Origin: Ensifer sp. Root278
GTDB lineage: Bacteria > Pseudomonadota > Alphaproteobacteria > Rhizobiales > Rhizobiaceae
Assembly: GCF_001429285.1 (NCBI RefSeq)
Contig: NZ_LMJJ01000040.1
Location: forward strand, 102,013 to 166,012
Direction: 5' to 3'
DNA length: 64,000 nt
The notes under the pieces are model-generated. The model ran no database searches. It was not told the DNA's origin and saw only the letters and a program-made list of their open reading frames with translations. How positions within the stretch are numbered: position 1 is the first letter of the stretch; every line of letters begins with the position of its first letter. The position numbers and the translations under genes were made by a program. Below are positions 35,186 to 44,400 of this stretch, one piece after another.

Positions 35186-35686
35186 ATGAGCCTTTTGGAA
35201 ATGGAAGTCGAGCGCCAATCCAACCCGGTCGATATGATCGAGTTCGTGGCCGCAAATAACGACTGGTCGTTCGAGCGATCCGGCGAAGACGAAATCGCCA
35301 TGACGGTCGAAGGCAAGTGGGCAGACTACCACGTTTCCTTCTCCTGGATGGAGGAGTTCGAGGCTCTGCACCTTGCCTGCGCCTTCGACATCAAGGTGCC
35401 GGAAAGCCGGGTCAACGAAGTCATCCGCCTGCTCTCCCATATCAACGGGCAGGTGCTGATGGGCCACTTCGACCTGTGGCGCCAGGAGGAAGTGGTGATC
35501 TTCCGCCAGTCGCTGCTGCTTGCCGGCGGTGCCGAGCCGACCAATCAGCAGGTCGAAGTTCTGCTTTCGAGCGCACTCGACGCTTGCGAATCCTATTATC
35601 AGGCGTTTCAATTCGTCGTTTGGTCCGGCATGGACGCGCAGCGCGCCGTCGATGCGGTCCTGTTCGAAACGGTTGGAGAGGCTTGA
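35186..35686 (+). CDS. YbjN-domain protein
   Basis: Encodes 166 residues. The YbjN fold is visible as WSFERSGEDEIAMTVEG, then VSFSWMEEFEALHLACAFD and VLLSSALDACESYYQAF. YbjN proteins have a secretion-chaperone-like fold and affect motility, biofilm and stress in enterobacteria; in alphaproteobacteria the role is unclear. No signal peptide. It ends two bases before proC, so they are cotranscribed. Confidence 0.88.
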   Translation: MSLLEMEVERQSNPVDMIEFVAANNDWSFERSGEDEIAMTVEGKWADYHVSFSWMEEFEALHLACAFDIKVPESRVNEVIRLLSHINGQVLMGHFDLWRQEEVVIFRQSLLLAGGAEPTNQQVEVLLSSALDACESYYQAFQFVVWSGMDAQRAVDAVLFETVGEA

Positions 35687-35688
35687 TC

Positions 35689-36507
35689 ATGGCGAACGCC
35701 GCTTCCGGTCCCATCGTCCTCGTCGGCGCCGGCAACATGGGCGGCGCCATGCTTTCCGGCTGGCTGAAGAGCGGCGTTAGGGGTGCCGACGTGCTCGTCG
35801 TCGATCCCGGCCCGCCACCGGCCATGGCCAAACTCATTGCCGACAACGGCGTGACATATGCGGCCCAGGCGCCATCCGGTGTTCAGGCGGGCGTGATCTT
35901 CCTCGCGGTCAAGCCGCAGGTGATGGACGCCGTGCTGCCGCCGTTGAAGCCGCTCGTCGGTGCGGATACCGTCATTGTCTCGGTTGCCGCCGGCAAGACG
36001 CTCGCCTTCATCGAAACCCACCTTGCTGCTGCCGCCACGGTTCGCGCCATGCCGAACACGCCGGCGATGATCGGCCGCGGCGTTACCGGTGCCTTTGCCA
36101 ATGCGCGCGTCAGCGAAGCGCAGCGCAGCCAGGTTCACGATCTGCTGAAGGTCAGCGGGCCCGTCGAATGGGTCCGGACCGAAGCCGAAATCGATGCGGT
36201 AACCGCGGTTTCGGGCAGCGGTCCGGCCTATGTCTTCTACCTCGTCGAGTGCATGGCGGAGGCGGGCCGCAAGGCCGGCCTCGAGGCGGACCTCGCCATG
36301 CGGCTCGCGCGGGAAACCGTTGCGGGCGCTGGCGAATTGTTGCATCAGTCCCCAGACGAGGCGGCGCGGCTGCGCCAGAACGTGACCTCGCCCGGTGGTA
36401 CGACAGCGGCAGCACTCTCCGTGCTGATGGCCGACGACGGCATGCAGCCGCTTTTCGACAAGGCGATCGCCGCAGCACGCAAACGCGCGGAAGAGCTGGC
36501 GGGCTGA
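35689..36507 (+). CDS. proC: Pyrroline-5-carboxylate reductase
   Basis: Encodes 272 residues from ATG 35689, with GGAGAGG upstream. It makes the last step of proline synthesis with NADPH. The Rossmann glycine motif is VLVGAGNMGGAML at about 10-22; VRAMPNTPAMIGRG and the signature VSGSGPAYVFYLVECMAEAG follow, then the C-terminal SPGGTTAAAL. The longer open frame extending back through ybjN is an artefact. Cotranscribed with the ybjN-like gene. Confidence 0.96.
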   Translation: MANAASGPIVLVGAGNMGGAMLSGWLKSGVRGADVLVVDPGPPPAMAKLIADNGVTYAAQAPSGVQAGVIFLAVKPQVMDAVLPPLKPLVGADTVIVSVAAGKTLAFIETHLAAAATVRAMPNTPAMIGRGVTGAFANARVSEAQRSQVHDLLKVSGPVEWVRTEAEIDAVTAVSGSGPAYVFYLVECMAEAGRKAGLEADLAMRLARETVAGAGELLHQSPDEAARLRQNVTSPGGTTAAALSVLMADDGMQPLFDKAIAAARKRAEELAG

Positions 36508-36553
36508 TCTCACGAAACTCCGGTGCCGCAATGGCGCCGGCGTGAGGGTCGCT

Positions 36554-36733
36554 CTACGACGCGCCTGGGGGAGCGCCTGCGCCTTGTCCAGGGCCTGTAT
36601 GCCGGTCGAACAGGCACCTCCAGATCGCGCCCATTGCCCGGCGACACATGTCGCGGATCGCGGCGTTGCGCTGACGTCGCGCCCAGGAATGTAGCTGGTA
36701 GCTCGCCGGCATATCCTTCCGCTGCGCATCCAT
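36554..36733 (-). CDS. Small Arg/Cys-containing hypothetical protein
   Basis: Encodes 59 residues from ATG 36733, with GAGGGG eight bases upstream. The central part (SWARRQRNAAIRDMCRRAMG) is a basic amphipathic helix and the C-terminus is Gly/Pro-rich. No domain recognised. The ribosome binding site and protein-like middle argue for a real gene, but it is short and could be spurious. Confidence 0.45.
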   Translation of the reverse strand: MDAQRKDMPASYQLHSWARRQRNAAIRDMCRRAMGAIWRCLFDRHTGPGQGAGAPPGAS

Positions 36734-36848
36734 TTCCGTCACCCCTCGGTCTCCGCTGTCTGAGTTCCAGGTCCAAGCTACAGCCTATCGTCGGCCGCGA
36801 TAATCCATGTTAAGTTCCGTTCATCTGTGACGAAATGGAATAGATGCA

Positions 36849-37808
36849 ATGGACCGGCAGGAAGCCATGGCGGTGTTTCTCGCCGTCGTCGAGGAGGGGG
36901 ATTTCTCGGCGGCGGCGCGGCGGCTGCGCATGACACCATCGGCCGTCAGCAAGATCATCGGCCGACTGGAGGCGCGCCTCGGCGTGCGGCTGCTGCAGCG
37001 ATCGACGCGCAGCATCAGCCTCACCAGCGAAGGCAGCGCCTATGCGGAGTCGGCCCGTCGCATCCTCGGCGATATCGAGGATGCTGAGTTTGCGATCCAG
37101 CCGGGCGCTGAGCCGCGCGGCCGCCTGCGGGTCAGCCTGCCGAGCGCCTTCGGTCATCGCCTGATCGTGCCCATGCTTCCGGCCTTCATCGAGCGGTTCC
37201 CGGCGATCGATCTGGAGCTCGATTTCAGCGACGCGATCGTCGATCTCATGAACGGTGACGCGGATGTCGCCATACGGGTTGCGGCGCAAAGCGACAGTAC
37301 GCTGGTGACGCGGCGCCTGGCATCGAACCGTCGTGTCATCTGTGCGGCGCCGGGATACCTCGAAAGGCACGGTGTTCCCAAGACGCCTGATGACCTGCAA
37401 CGGCACGTCTGCCTTGCCATTACCGCCCATGGCCGCCTCAACGTCTGGGAGTTCCAGGATGGCAACGGCCGGCATGCGATCCGTGTTCGTGGTTCCGTCG
37501 AAGCCAACAGCACGGAAGCGCTGAGGCACCTCGCGCTCGCCGGCATCGGGATCGTGCGGCTCTCCGAAATTCTTGTCGGTGGAGATATCCGGGCGGGCTT
37601 GCTGGTGCCGCTTCTGACCGATTGTAATTATGCCGAGGCGGAACCGATCACCGTGGTTTATCCGCACCGGCGTTTCCTGCCGCCGCGTGTGCGCGTCTTC
37701 GTCGATTTCCTTGCCGAGCAGTTCGCGCGCCGCCCCTGGGAAGAGGCAAGATTTCACGGGGAGCCTGCCGATACCGGTGCGCTTCCGGAATCTCGCCCGA
37801 TGCTTTAA
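36849..37808 (+). CDS. LysR-family transcriptional regulator
   Basis: Encodes 319 residues. Winged helix at about 1-62 with FSAAARRLRMTPSAVSKIIG, then the substrate-binding-like effector domain with DADVAIRVAAQSDSTLVTRRL. This is the CrgA-like subgroup that often regulates small oxidoreductases. No obvious divergent partner: upstream are only the small ORF and proC, and downstream is csaA. The target is unknown. Confidence 0.93.
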   Translation: MDRQEAMAVFLAVVEEGDFSAAARRLRMTPSAVSKIIGRLEARLGVRLLQRSTRSISLTSEGSAYAESARRILGDIEDAEFAIQPGAEPRGRLRVSLPSAFGHRLIVPMLPAFIERFPAIDLELDFSDAIVDLMNGDADVAIRVAAQSDSTLVTRRLASNRRVICAAPGYLERHGVPKTPDDLQRHVCLAITAHGRLNVWEFQDGNGRHAIRVRGSVEANSTEALRHLALAGIGIVRLSEILVGGDIRAGLLVPLLTDCNYAEAEPITVVYPHRRFLPPRVRVFVDFLAEQFARRPWEEARFHGEPADTGALPESRPML

Positions 37809-37845
37809 GCCCGGCGACTGAGTACTTTTCACAAAGGGAATTGCC

Positions 37846-38187
37846 GTGACTGAAACGATTGAATTTGCTGATTTCGAGCGTGTCGACATTCGCGTGGGCA
37901 CGATCGTCGAAGCGGAACCCTTTCCGGAAGCGCGCAAGCCGGCCTTCAAGCTGAAAATCGATTTCGGGCCAGAGATCGGCATTAAAAAGTCATCGGCGCA
38001 AATCACGGTGCATTATCGTCCGGAAGATCTCGTCGGGCGGCAGGTGCTGGGCGTGATCAATTTTCCACCGCGCCAGATCGGGCCCGTTCGCTCCGAAGTG
38101 CTGACGCTGGGTTTTGCAGACGAGGCCGGCGCGATCGTGCTGGCTGCCACCGAGCGGCCAGTTCCCAACGGCAAAAAATTGATGTGA
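37846..38187 (+). CDS. csaA: CsaA-like tRNA-binding domain protein
   Basis: Encodes 113 residues from GTG 37846. It is a stand-alone EMAPII-like OB-fold tRNA-binding domain: [20 protein letters not shown], then [25 protein letters not shown] and PNGKKLM. CsaA homodimers bind tRNA and have a reported chaperone activity linked to protein export in Bacillus. The stop overlaps the start of the next gene (GTGA), so they are coupled. Confidence 0.92.
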   Translation: MTETIEFADFERVDIRVGTIVEAEPFPEARKPAFKLKIDFGPEIGIKKSSAQITVHYRPEDLVGRQVLGVINFPPRQIGPVRSEVLTLGFADEAGAIVLAATERPVPNGKKLM

Positions 38188-38756
38188 TCCCAATGACCAT
38201 CGCCTTCGAAGTGATCCCCGAACGCGTCAAGGTCTCCTGCCTGTGGCGCGCCGCCGATGCCGCGCGCGATTGGCGCGCAAGCCATGTGCTGTCTCTGCTC
38301 GATCCGGAACTGCCTGACGCCAACGTGCCCGTTATTGCCGATGCCAGCCACCGGGTGGTGCGCATGCGCGACCAGGAAAACCCGACCGCCACGCAGCATT
38401 TCCCGGATCTGGTCCTCGAGGTGTTCGAGGCGATGCGGCCGGCGGCGGAGGATGCTTCGAGCCGCATTCTCGTGCATTGCCACGCCGGCGTCAGCCGCTC
38501 CACGGCTTTTGCCTATGGGCTGATTGCCCATCAACTTGGCGCGGGCCGCGAGGATGAAGCCTTCCGGGCGCTACTGACGATCACGCGCAAGCCCTGGCCG
38601 AACCGGCGGATCATCGAGATCCTCGACAAAGCCCTCGGTCGTAAGGGCCGACTGCTCGCGCCGCTCGATGTCATGCGCGCCCGCCATCCGCGCCGCATCG
38701 ACGCCTGGCATCGCTTCAACGAACGCCGTGGCCTGACGTCGATCTATCAGCGCTAG
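38184..38756 (+). CDS. Tyrosine/dual-specificity phosphatase-like protein
   Basis: Encodes 190 residues from GTG 38184, which overlaps the csaA stop; ATG 38193 is an alternative. The phosphatase P-loop CX5R is complete: [16 protein letters not shown], with Cys99 and Arg105. The rest is compact, with no signal peptide. I infer a cytosolic phosphatase of the cysteine-based superfamily; whether it acts on protein tyrosine or a small phosphate ester is unknown. Coupling to csaA is the only context. Confidence 0.85.
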   Translation: MIPMTIAFEVIPERVKVSCLWRAADAARDWRASHVLSLLDPELPDANVPVIADASHRVVRMRDQENPTATQHFPDLVLEVFEAMRPAAEDASSRILVHCHAGVSRSTAFAYGLIAHQLGAGREDEAFRALLTITRKPWPNRRIIEILDKALGRKGRLLAPLDVMRARHPRRIDAWHRFNERRGLTSIYQR

Positions 38757-38759
38757 CGC

Positions 38760-39263
38760 TTACGCGTCTGCCAGCAACGCGTCAGCGTAGCGTTTGAGCG
38801 ACCGGTTGTAGCGGGGGAGGTGGCGCGAGAGGCTGCCAAGCGCAAGCGCTGCTGCTTCTTTCGCATGCCCCGCGTCGACCAGACACAGGGCCAGGAATGC
38901 GGCGACCGCATCGTCGAGCTCGTCTGACGGCTTGGTCTGCTCCGCGGTGAGCAGGGCGACGCCTTCGCCAGCGCGGCCGAGATTGCGGAGCGTGCTGGCG
39001 AGCTGGATGGTGGCGCGCCGCCGGCGAATTCCCGTGAGACCGTTTTCCAATGCCTGCCGATAGAGAGGTTCGGCTTCCGTCTCGTGGCCGGTCGAATCCT
39101 GCGCGGAGGCCCGTTCGAACAGGCCTATGGCGTGTCCCGACGGCAATTCGGCCGCAAGCGCCTCGATACGCGCGATGAAGGTTTTGGCGTCGATGGTGTC
39201 GAAGGCAGCCCAGAGTTCAGCCAGCCGTCGTTCCCAGTCGTTCCAATCGACAACGTTCGACAC
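38760..39263 (-). CDS. Tetratricopeptide-repeat protein
   Basis: Encodes 167 residues from GTG 39263, supported by GGGAGAGAG. Repeating helical pairs (GHETEAEPLYRQALENGLTG, TLRNLGRAGEGVALL, CLVDAGHAKEAAALAL) fit TPR units. No signal peptide. TPR proteins mediate protein-protein contacts; the partner is unknown. It is convergent with the phosphatase gene (three bases apart) and lies downstream of the histidine kinase gene on the same strand. Confidence 0.82.
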   Translation of the reverse strand: MSNVVDWNDWERRLAELWAAFDTIDAKTFIARIEALAAELPSGHAIGLFERASAQDSTGHETEAEPLYRQALENGLTGIRRRRATIQLASTLRNLGRAGEGVALLTAEQTKPSDELDDAVAAFLALCLVDAGHAKEAAALALGSLSRHLPRYNRSLKRYADALLADA

Positions 39264-39320
39264 AGCTCTCTCCCTCGGTCCCAATTCCCGGGCGAGCAGT
39301 GGCCCGTTAATACGTGAAGG

Positions 39321-40703
39321 TCAAGCCGGTACGCGCACCGTTGCCCTCAGGCCGCCGAGCGGGCTGTCGCCAAGGGTGACGTTGCCGCCGTGGCTGCGGG
39401 CGATGTCGCGGGCGATCGCAAGGCCAAGGCCGGTGCCGGAGCTGTCGAGATTGCGCGCCTCGTCGAGACGGAAGAACGGCTTGAACACGTCCTCGCGCGA
39501 TCGCTCAGGGATGCCCGGACCGTCATCGTCGACGGTGATGGTGACCCATTTGGCGCTGTGGCGCGCGTCGATGTTGACGGTGTTGGCGTAGCGATAGGCG
39601 TTCGAAGCGAGATTGGCGACGAGGCGGGTGAAGGCGTTCGGCCTGACCCGAACCTCGTCCTCGCCCTCGACCGAGGTGGTCAGCGTCTTCCCGAGCAGTT
39701 CGGCCTCCGCCGCAAGCCGGGTCATCAGGTCGCTGAGTTTCAGTTGGCCGACATCTTCCTCCGCTTCGCTGCGGGCGAAGGCGAGGTAGCCCTCCAGCAT
39801 GTTCTGCATGTCCTCGACATCCTGGTTCAGGCTTTCGAGATCCGGATTGTTGCCGGCGAGCGCCAGCTGCAGCTTGAAGCGGGTGAGGATGGTTCTGAGG
39901 TCGTGGCTGACACCGGTCAGCATCGCGGTGCGCTGTTCGATCTGGCGCTCGATGCGTTCGCGCATCAGGATGAAGGCAAGGCCGGCGCGGCGGATCTCGT
40001 CGGCCCCGCGCGGCGCGAAGTCGTCGATCTTCTGGCCCTTGCCGAAGCTTTCGGCCGCCTTGGTCAGCGCCAGGATCGGCCGGATCTGGCCGCGCAGGAA
40101 CAGGATGGCGATCGCCAGCAGCACCAGCGATGCGGCCACCATCCAGACGAGGAAGATGTGGGTGTTGGAGGCATAGGCCTGGTTTCGCCGAGCATAGACC
40201 CGCAGGATGCGGCCGTCATCGAGCTTGATGCGGATCTCGACGAGCTTGGAGTTGCCGACCGTATCGATCCAGAAGGGGCGGCGGACCTGGTTGGAAATCT
40301 CCTCGCCGAGGATCTGGTCGAGGATTTCGAAGAAGGGACTAGGCCTGGGTGGTGGCAGCTCGCCGGGCGGGTCGACGGAGATGCTGAGATCAAGCTGATC
40401 CCGCGCGATGCGGATGATCTCGCTGATGTCGCGGTCAGCGGGGAAGGTGTCGATGAGGTCGACGATTGCGGCGATATCGCTGGTGACGGCGGCTGACAGG
40501 CGCTGCGTCACCAGCTGCCAGTGGCGCTCCATGAAGATGAAGGCGACGACCGACTGCAAGAGCACCATCGGAATGATGACGATCAGCAGCGAACGGGCGT
40601 ATAGCCCCATCGGCAGGCGGCGGCGCAACCAACGGGTAAAGCGCCTCCAGGCGTTGTCGCTCGATCCGGTTGCCCCGTGCTCTATGCCGTCAAAGCTTGC
40701 CAT
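39321..40703 (-). CDS. Sensor histidine kinase, EnvZ-like
   Basis: Encodes 460 residues: membrane helix 38-58, periplasmic domain 59-182, helix 183-203, HAMP, then the kinase core. The phospho-acceptor is His267 in GVSHDLRTILTR (Ile replaces the usual Pro after Thr). ATP-binding boxes are NLASNAYRYA, DDGPGIP and GTGLGLAIA. The adjacent OmpR-type regulator is its likely partner; MarR, response regulator and kinase are in the same orientation. The signal is unknown. Confidence 0.94.
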   Translation of the reverse strand: MASFDGIEHGATGSSDNAWRRFTRWLRRRLPMGLYARSLLIVIIPMVLLQSVVAFIFMERHWQLVTQRLSAAVTSDIAAIVDLIDTFPADRDISEIIRIARDQLDLSISVDPPGELPPPRPSPFFEILDQILGEEISNQVRRPFWIDTVGNSKLVEIRIKLDDGRILRVYARRNQAYASNTHIFLVWMVAASLVLLAIAILFLRGQIRPILALTKAAESFGKGQKIDDFAPRGADEIRRAGLAFILMRERIERQIEQRTAMLTGVSHDLRTILTRFKLQLALAGNNPDLESLNQDVEDMQNMLEGYLAFARSEAEEDVGQLKLSDLMTRLAAEAELLGKTLTTSVEGEDEVRVRPNAFTRLVANLASNAYRYANTVNIDARHSAKWVTITVDDDGPGIPERSREDVFKPFFRLDEARNLDSSGTGLGLAIARDIARSHGGNVTLGDSPLGGLRATVRVPA

Positions 40704-40735
40704 GGTTTGCCGCGCTCATCGGAAGGCCCGCCATT

Positions 40736-41437
40736 TCAGTCCACGCTCAACCGGTAGCCGATGCCGCGCACCGTCTGCAGCCAGACCGGATTGGACGGAT
40801 CATCCTCGATCTTGCGCCGGAGGCGATTGATCTGCACGTCGATCGTGCGCTCGCCGACCTCTGCATCGTCGCCGATCAGTTCGTGGCGCGGGATGGTCTC
40901 GCCGGCGCGCTGCGAAAACAGCGTCATGATCTCCTGCTCGCGATCGGTGAGCCGGATGTGATCGGCGCCGCGCCTCAGCTCCTTGCGCACCACCGAGAAG
41001 GTGTAGGGGCCGAAGATCACCTGGTCGACCTTGGGCGCTTGGGCCGGCTGGTTGCGGCGCAGGATATTGTTGATGCGCAGCACCAGTTCGCGCGGTTCGA
41101 AGGGCTTCGACAGATAGTCGTCGGCGCCGGCTTCCAGGCCCTCGATGCGGGAGTTCGATTCCGCCAGCGCCGTCAGCATCAGGATCGGCACGGTCTTGAT
41201 CTGGCGCAGGCTGTTGGTCAGCGAGATGCCGCTTTCGCCCGGCATCATCACATCGACGATCAGAAGGTCGAAGTCGAGGCCGACCAGCTTGCGCCGTGCT
41301 TCGTCCGCGTCGGACGCGGTCGTCACGCGAAATCCCTGCTCGACCAGATAGCGGTTCAGGAGATCGCGGATGCGCCGGTCGTCGTCGACGACCAGAAGGT
41401 GAGCCGCATCGTCCGAGACAGTCGCTTTTGTCGTCAT
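40736..41437 (-). CDS. OmpR-family response regulator
   Basis: Encodes 233 residues. Receiver domain with acidic pair DDD (18-20), phospho-acceptor Asp62 (LLIVDVMMPGESG) and conserved Lys in LSKPFEP. The C-terminal winged helix contains LTDREQEIMTLF and RTIDVQINRLRRKIE. It is 32 bases upstream of the kinase gene, so they form a two-component pair, the regulator coming first. Target genes are unknown. Confidence 0.95.
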   Translation of the reverse strand: MTTKATVSDDAAHLLVVDDDRRIRDLLNRYLVEQGFRVTTASDADEARRKLVGLDFDLLIVDVMMPGESGISLTNSLRQIKTVPILMLTALAESNSRIEGLEAGADDYLSKPFEPRELVLRINNILRRNQPAQAPKVDQVIFGPYTFSVVRKELRRGADHIRLTDREQEIMTLFSQRAGETIPRHELIGDDAEVGERTIDVQINRLRRKIEDDPSNPVWLQTVRGIGYRLSVD

Positions 41438-41492
41438 TCCACGCTTCCCTGGTTCCAGGCTCCCGAGCCGTCTGCCGGCGGCGAGCCTCGTG

Positions 41493-41969
41493 TCAGTCTG
41501 CGGCGTTCTTCATTCCGGCGAGAAAGCGTTTGACCGTCTCCCGCGCGCCCGGACCCGTTCTTGCCAATGCATCGGCTATGCGGCGGGACTGTGGCTCGGC
41601 CAGCGCACGCGCCAGCGCCTTGCCTTCCTCAGTCGTATAGAGCATGCGCTGGCGTCGGTCTTCAGGGCCGGTCTCCTGGCGGATGTAGCCGGAATCGATC
41701 AGTTGCTTGAGCACGCGGGCGAGGCTCTGCTTGGTGATCTTCAGCGTGTCCAAGAGGTCGGCGACGGTCATGCCGGGCTCGCGGTCGACGAAATGGACGA
41801 CCCGGTGATGCGCCCGCCCAAAGCCGCTCTTTTCGAGGATCGCATCCGGGTCGGAGGTGAAGTCGCGATAGGCAAAGAAGAGCAACTCGATGATCTCGAA
41901 ATCGATCGTGTCATCATCGGCGGCGGCATCGGTGAGATACCGGGTGTTCTCTTTGGATTGGCCGGCCAC
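41493..41969 (-). CDS. MarR-family transcriptional regulator
   Basis: Encodes 158 residues from GTG 41969 with AAAGGAA upstream. The winged helix is at about 65-125 (TVADLLDTLKITKQSLARVLKQL, then DRRQRMLYTTEEG). It is followed by the response regulator and kinase genes and is divergent from ilvE. An exact-looking inverted repeat (42015-42045) lies 46-76 bases before its start and is a good candidate operator. Its effector is unknown. Confidence 0.92.
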   Translation of the reverse strand: MAGQSKENTRYLTDAAADDDTIDFEIIELLFFAYRDFTSDPDAILEKSGFGRAHHRVVHFVDREPGMTVADLLDTLKITKQSLARVLKQLIDSGYIRQETGPEDRRQRMLYTTEEGKALARALAEPQSRRIADALARTGPGARETVKRFLAGMKNAAD

Positions 41970-42014
41970 GCGGTCATTTCCTTTCAGCCAGATTGCAACT
42001 TGCGAAACATTCGG

Positions 42015-42045
42015 AAAAATACGTCAGCTTTATTGACATATTTTT
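42015..42045. promoter_or_regulatory. Inverted repeat upstream of marR, candidate operator
   Basis: AAAAATACGTCA (42015-42026) and TGACATATTTTT (42034-42045) are reverse complements at eleven of twelve positions, with a seven-base spacer. AT-rich palindromes of this size are typical MarR binding sites. Confidence 0.65.
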
Positions 42046-42238
42046 ACCGCATCGTTAGCGTCCTTGCTCGGTAAGCGAGACATTTGGCATTGGCAACACC
42101 TTGAAAGGATATGCCGCGCCGTTCCGATCGCAAATCCAAAATCACGAAATTGAATTTTCCCTCAATCAGTTTGCCGATAAACTGAAAGCAGGACGATAAT
42201 CAACTAAGAATGGCGCATATGCGCCGGAGGATGACACC

Positions 42239-43129
42239 ATGGCAGCGGTTCCTTTTGATCAGTTGGACGGAGAGATCTGGTTCAACGGCGAATTCGTCGC
42301 ATGGAAGGACGCCAAGGTACATGTGCTGACCCACGGCCTGCACTATGCCAGCGCGGTCTTCGAGGGCGAGCGCGCCTATGGCGGACGTATCTTCAAGCTG
42401 AGCGAGCACAACCAGCGCCTTCATAACTCGGCTGACATTCTTGGCTTCAAGATTCCCTATTCGGTGGAAGAGCTGGACGCCGCAAGCGTGGAGCTTCTGA
42501 AGCGCCAAGGCTTCTCCGAGGCCTATGTGCGGCCGATCGCCTGGCGCGGCAGCGAAAGCATGGGCGTTTCGGCGCAGAACAACCGCATCAACGTCGCCAT
42601 CGCCATCTGGCAGTGGGGCAGCTACTTCAACCCGGCGGAGAAACTGAAGGGCATTCGCCTCGACATCGCCGAGTATCGCCGCCCGGATCCGCAGACGGCA
42701 CCTTCCAAGTCCAAGGCGGCCGGTCTCTATATGATCTGCACCATCTCCAAGCATGCGGCGGAAGCCAAGGGCTATGCGGATGCGATGATGCTCGACTATC
42801 GCGGCCGCGTGGCCGAAGCGACGGGCGCCAACATCTTCTTCGTCAAGGACGGTGTCATCCACACGCCGGTGCCGGATTGCTTCCTCGACGGCATCACCCG
42901 CCGCACGGTCATCGAGCTTGCCAAGCGCCGCGGCTACGAGGTCGTCGAGCGGGCGATCATGCCGGAGGAACTGTCCAGCTTCAGCGAGTGCTTCCTCACG
43001 GGGTCCGCTGCCGAAGTGACGCCGGTTTCCGAAATCGGTCCCCATCGCTTCACGCCGGCGACGATCTGCGAAACGCTGATGAACGACTACATGAAGGAAG
43101 TCTACCCGGTTGCCGCGGCCGCCGAGTAA
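42239..43129 (+). CDS. ilvE: Branched-chain amino acid aminotransferase
   Basis: Encodes 296 residues from ATG 42239, with CGGAGGA upstream. It is a fold-type IV PLP enzyme for Ile, Leu and Val. Motifs: HYASAVFEGERAYGG, YVRPIAWRG, the PLP-lysine region APSKSKAAGLYM, and VAEATGANIFFV. The C-terminal SECFLTGSAAEVTPV is also typical. It is divergent from marR and followed by a terminator. Confidence 0.95.
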   Translation: MAAVPFDQLDGEIWFNGEFVAWKDAKVHVLTHGLHYASAVFEGERAYGGRIFKLSEHNQRLHNSADILGFKIPYSVEELDAASVELLKRQGFSEAYVRPIAWRGSESMGVSAQNNRINVAIAIWQWGSYFNPAEKLKGIRLDIAEYRRPDPQTAPSKSKAAGLYMICTISKHAAEAKGYADAMMLDYRGRVAEATGANIFFVKDGVIHTPVPDCFLDGITRRTVIELAKRRGYEVVERAIMPEELSSFSECFLTGSAAEVTPVSEIGPHRFTPATICETLMNDYMKEVYPVAAAAE

Positions 43130-43156
43130 CGGCATCCGCAATTGTCTCGAATGCAG

Positions 43157-43183
43157 AAAAGGCGGCCAGGGGCCGCCTTTTGT
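43157..43183 (+). terminator. Intrinsic terminator of ilvE
   Basis: AAAGGCGGCC and GGCCGCCTTT pair around an AGG loop, followed by TGTCTT. Confidence 0.82.
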
Positions 43184-43211
43184 CTTACTACGGATATGAT
43201 CGTGGTAGGGG

Positions 43212-43478
43212 TCAGGCCGTCTTGCCGAGGAATTGCCCGACGATACCGCTCAGCACGCCGCCGCCGACGAGGCCGCCGATGGCCTGCATGGCAAGGCCTG
43301 TCGCGGCTGCTTCGCCGCCGAGCATCTGAATGAGGAAACCTCCGCCCAGGCCGCCGATCGCGCCGACGATGGTCCGTGCGACGACACCGAATGCCTGCTG
43401 CTTCAACACTGCGCTGGCCGCGTTGCCGCCGGCCGCCCCCGCGATCAATTGGGTAATGATAGGCATTAATGCTTCCAT
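43212..43478 (-). CDS. Small Gly/Ala-rich membrane-associated protein
   Basis: Encodes 88 residues from ATG 43478, preceded by GGAGGGA. It has hydrophobic segments with Gly repeats (VGAIGGLGGGFLIQML, IGGLVGGGVLSGIVG) resembling glycine-zipper proteins. A function cannot be assigned; it may be membrane-active or oligomeric. It lies between ilvE and the SH3-domain gene. Confidence 0.72.
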   Translation of the reverse strand: MEALMPIITQLIAGAAGGNAASAVLKQQAFGVVARTIVGAIGGLGGGFLIQMLGGEAAATGLAMQAIGGLVGGGVLSGIVGQFLGKTA

Positions 43479-43776
43479 TGATCCCTCCGTGTCGTGGCTC
43501 GTCGTGGACGGGCCACTAAAGCCGATGATCCGGCACCGATAGGTTGAAGCCGAATCTGGATTATTGTCAATTTGAATGAAATGACCGCCCCGGTGCCCGG
43601 ATCCTAGCCCATTGAAATGGTTTGATTTCAGCTGGAAGCGGCGTTTCGTGGCGTCAGACAGAGAAGCTTGCGCCGGCGTCGAGAAGGATCGGTTTCAGTC
43701 TTCGCACAATGAAGCGGATGATTCGTGCATGCGCCGTAGGCTCCGGCGACCGCTCGGTCGCCGGAGAAACAAATGC

Positions 43777-44400
43777 CTATCGATAGACGTAGACGATGCG
43801 TCGCGTCGCCGGCTCGACCAGCACGGGCTGGCCGTTGATGCTGACATAGTCGTAGTTATAGTCAGGCACGCGGCGGACCGCGACGGTCTGCGGCAGCGCG
43901 GCGCCGACCACGACTTCGCCGTCGAGATAGACGGTCTCGCCAGGGTTCGCCGTGACGTAGGTGCGCACGGTGTCCGGTGGCACGATCGGATCGATCTCTT
44001 CGACCGGGCCGATCAACTCATCGCCGCTGCTGACGATCACCGGATCGTTCGGCTGCGCCTCATAGGTGACGGCGGGAATAGCGAGGTCGGCGCGACGTTC
44101 CTGAACCACGACGGCCGAACCGCCGAAGTCCGTCGTCAGATATTGCGCATAGACCCAGCCGCGCACGCCATTGATGTCGATGCGGCACCATTTGCTGCCT
44201 TCGATGCAGCCGTCGATGACCGCGGTGCTACCGCGGGCCGCAAGCCCGACTGTCGGATACTGAGGGCCCGGACCCGTGCGGATGTTGAGGTCCGTGACTG
44301 TGGTCGCGGTCATGGCGGCAAAGGCGGCCGGCATGCCGAGCGTCAGCACAAAACCCGCGGCCGCAGTGGCTCGCAGCAGGGGGCGGGTAAGTTTCAACAT
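43777..44400 (-). CDS. Exported SH3b/DUF1236 protein
   Basis: Encodes 207 residues. A Sec signal peptide (about 1-29) precedes a bacterial SH3 domain (TDLNIRTGPGPQYPTVGLA ... GWVYAQYL, about 36-90). The C-terminus is DUF1236-like (RRVPDYNYDYVSINGQPVLV). SH3b domains bind cell wall or proteins, so it is probably periplasmic. Family architecture is common in rhizobia; its role is unknown. Confidence 0.87.
   Translation of the reverse strand: MLKLTRPLLRATAAAGFVLTLGMPAAFAAMTATTVTDLNIRTGPGPQYPTVGLAARGSTAVIDGCIEGSKWCRIDINGVRGWVYAQYLTTDFGGSAVVVQERRADLAIPAVTYEAQPNDPVIVSSGDELIGPVEEIDPIVPPDTVRTYVTANPGETVYLDGEVVVGAALPQTVAVRRVPDYNYDYVSINGQPVLVEPATRRIVYVYR

Noticed and set aside
35317..36507. 396-residue open frame containing proC
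   Set aside because: The first 124 codons overlap the ybjN-like gene in another frame; proC starts at 35689 with its own ribosome binding site.
43741..43766. Strong hairpin TCCGGCGACC/GGTCGCCGGA after the SH3-domain gene
   Set aside because: No T-tract follows on the minus strand, so I do not call it an intrinsic terminator.
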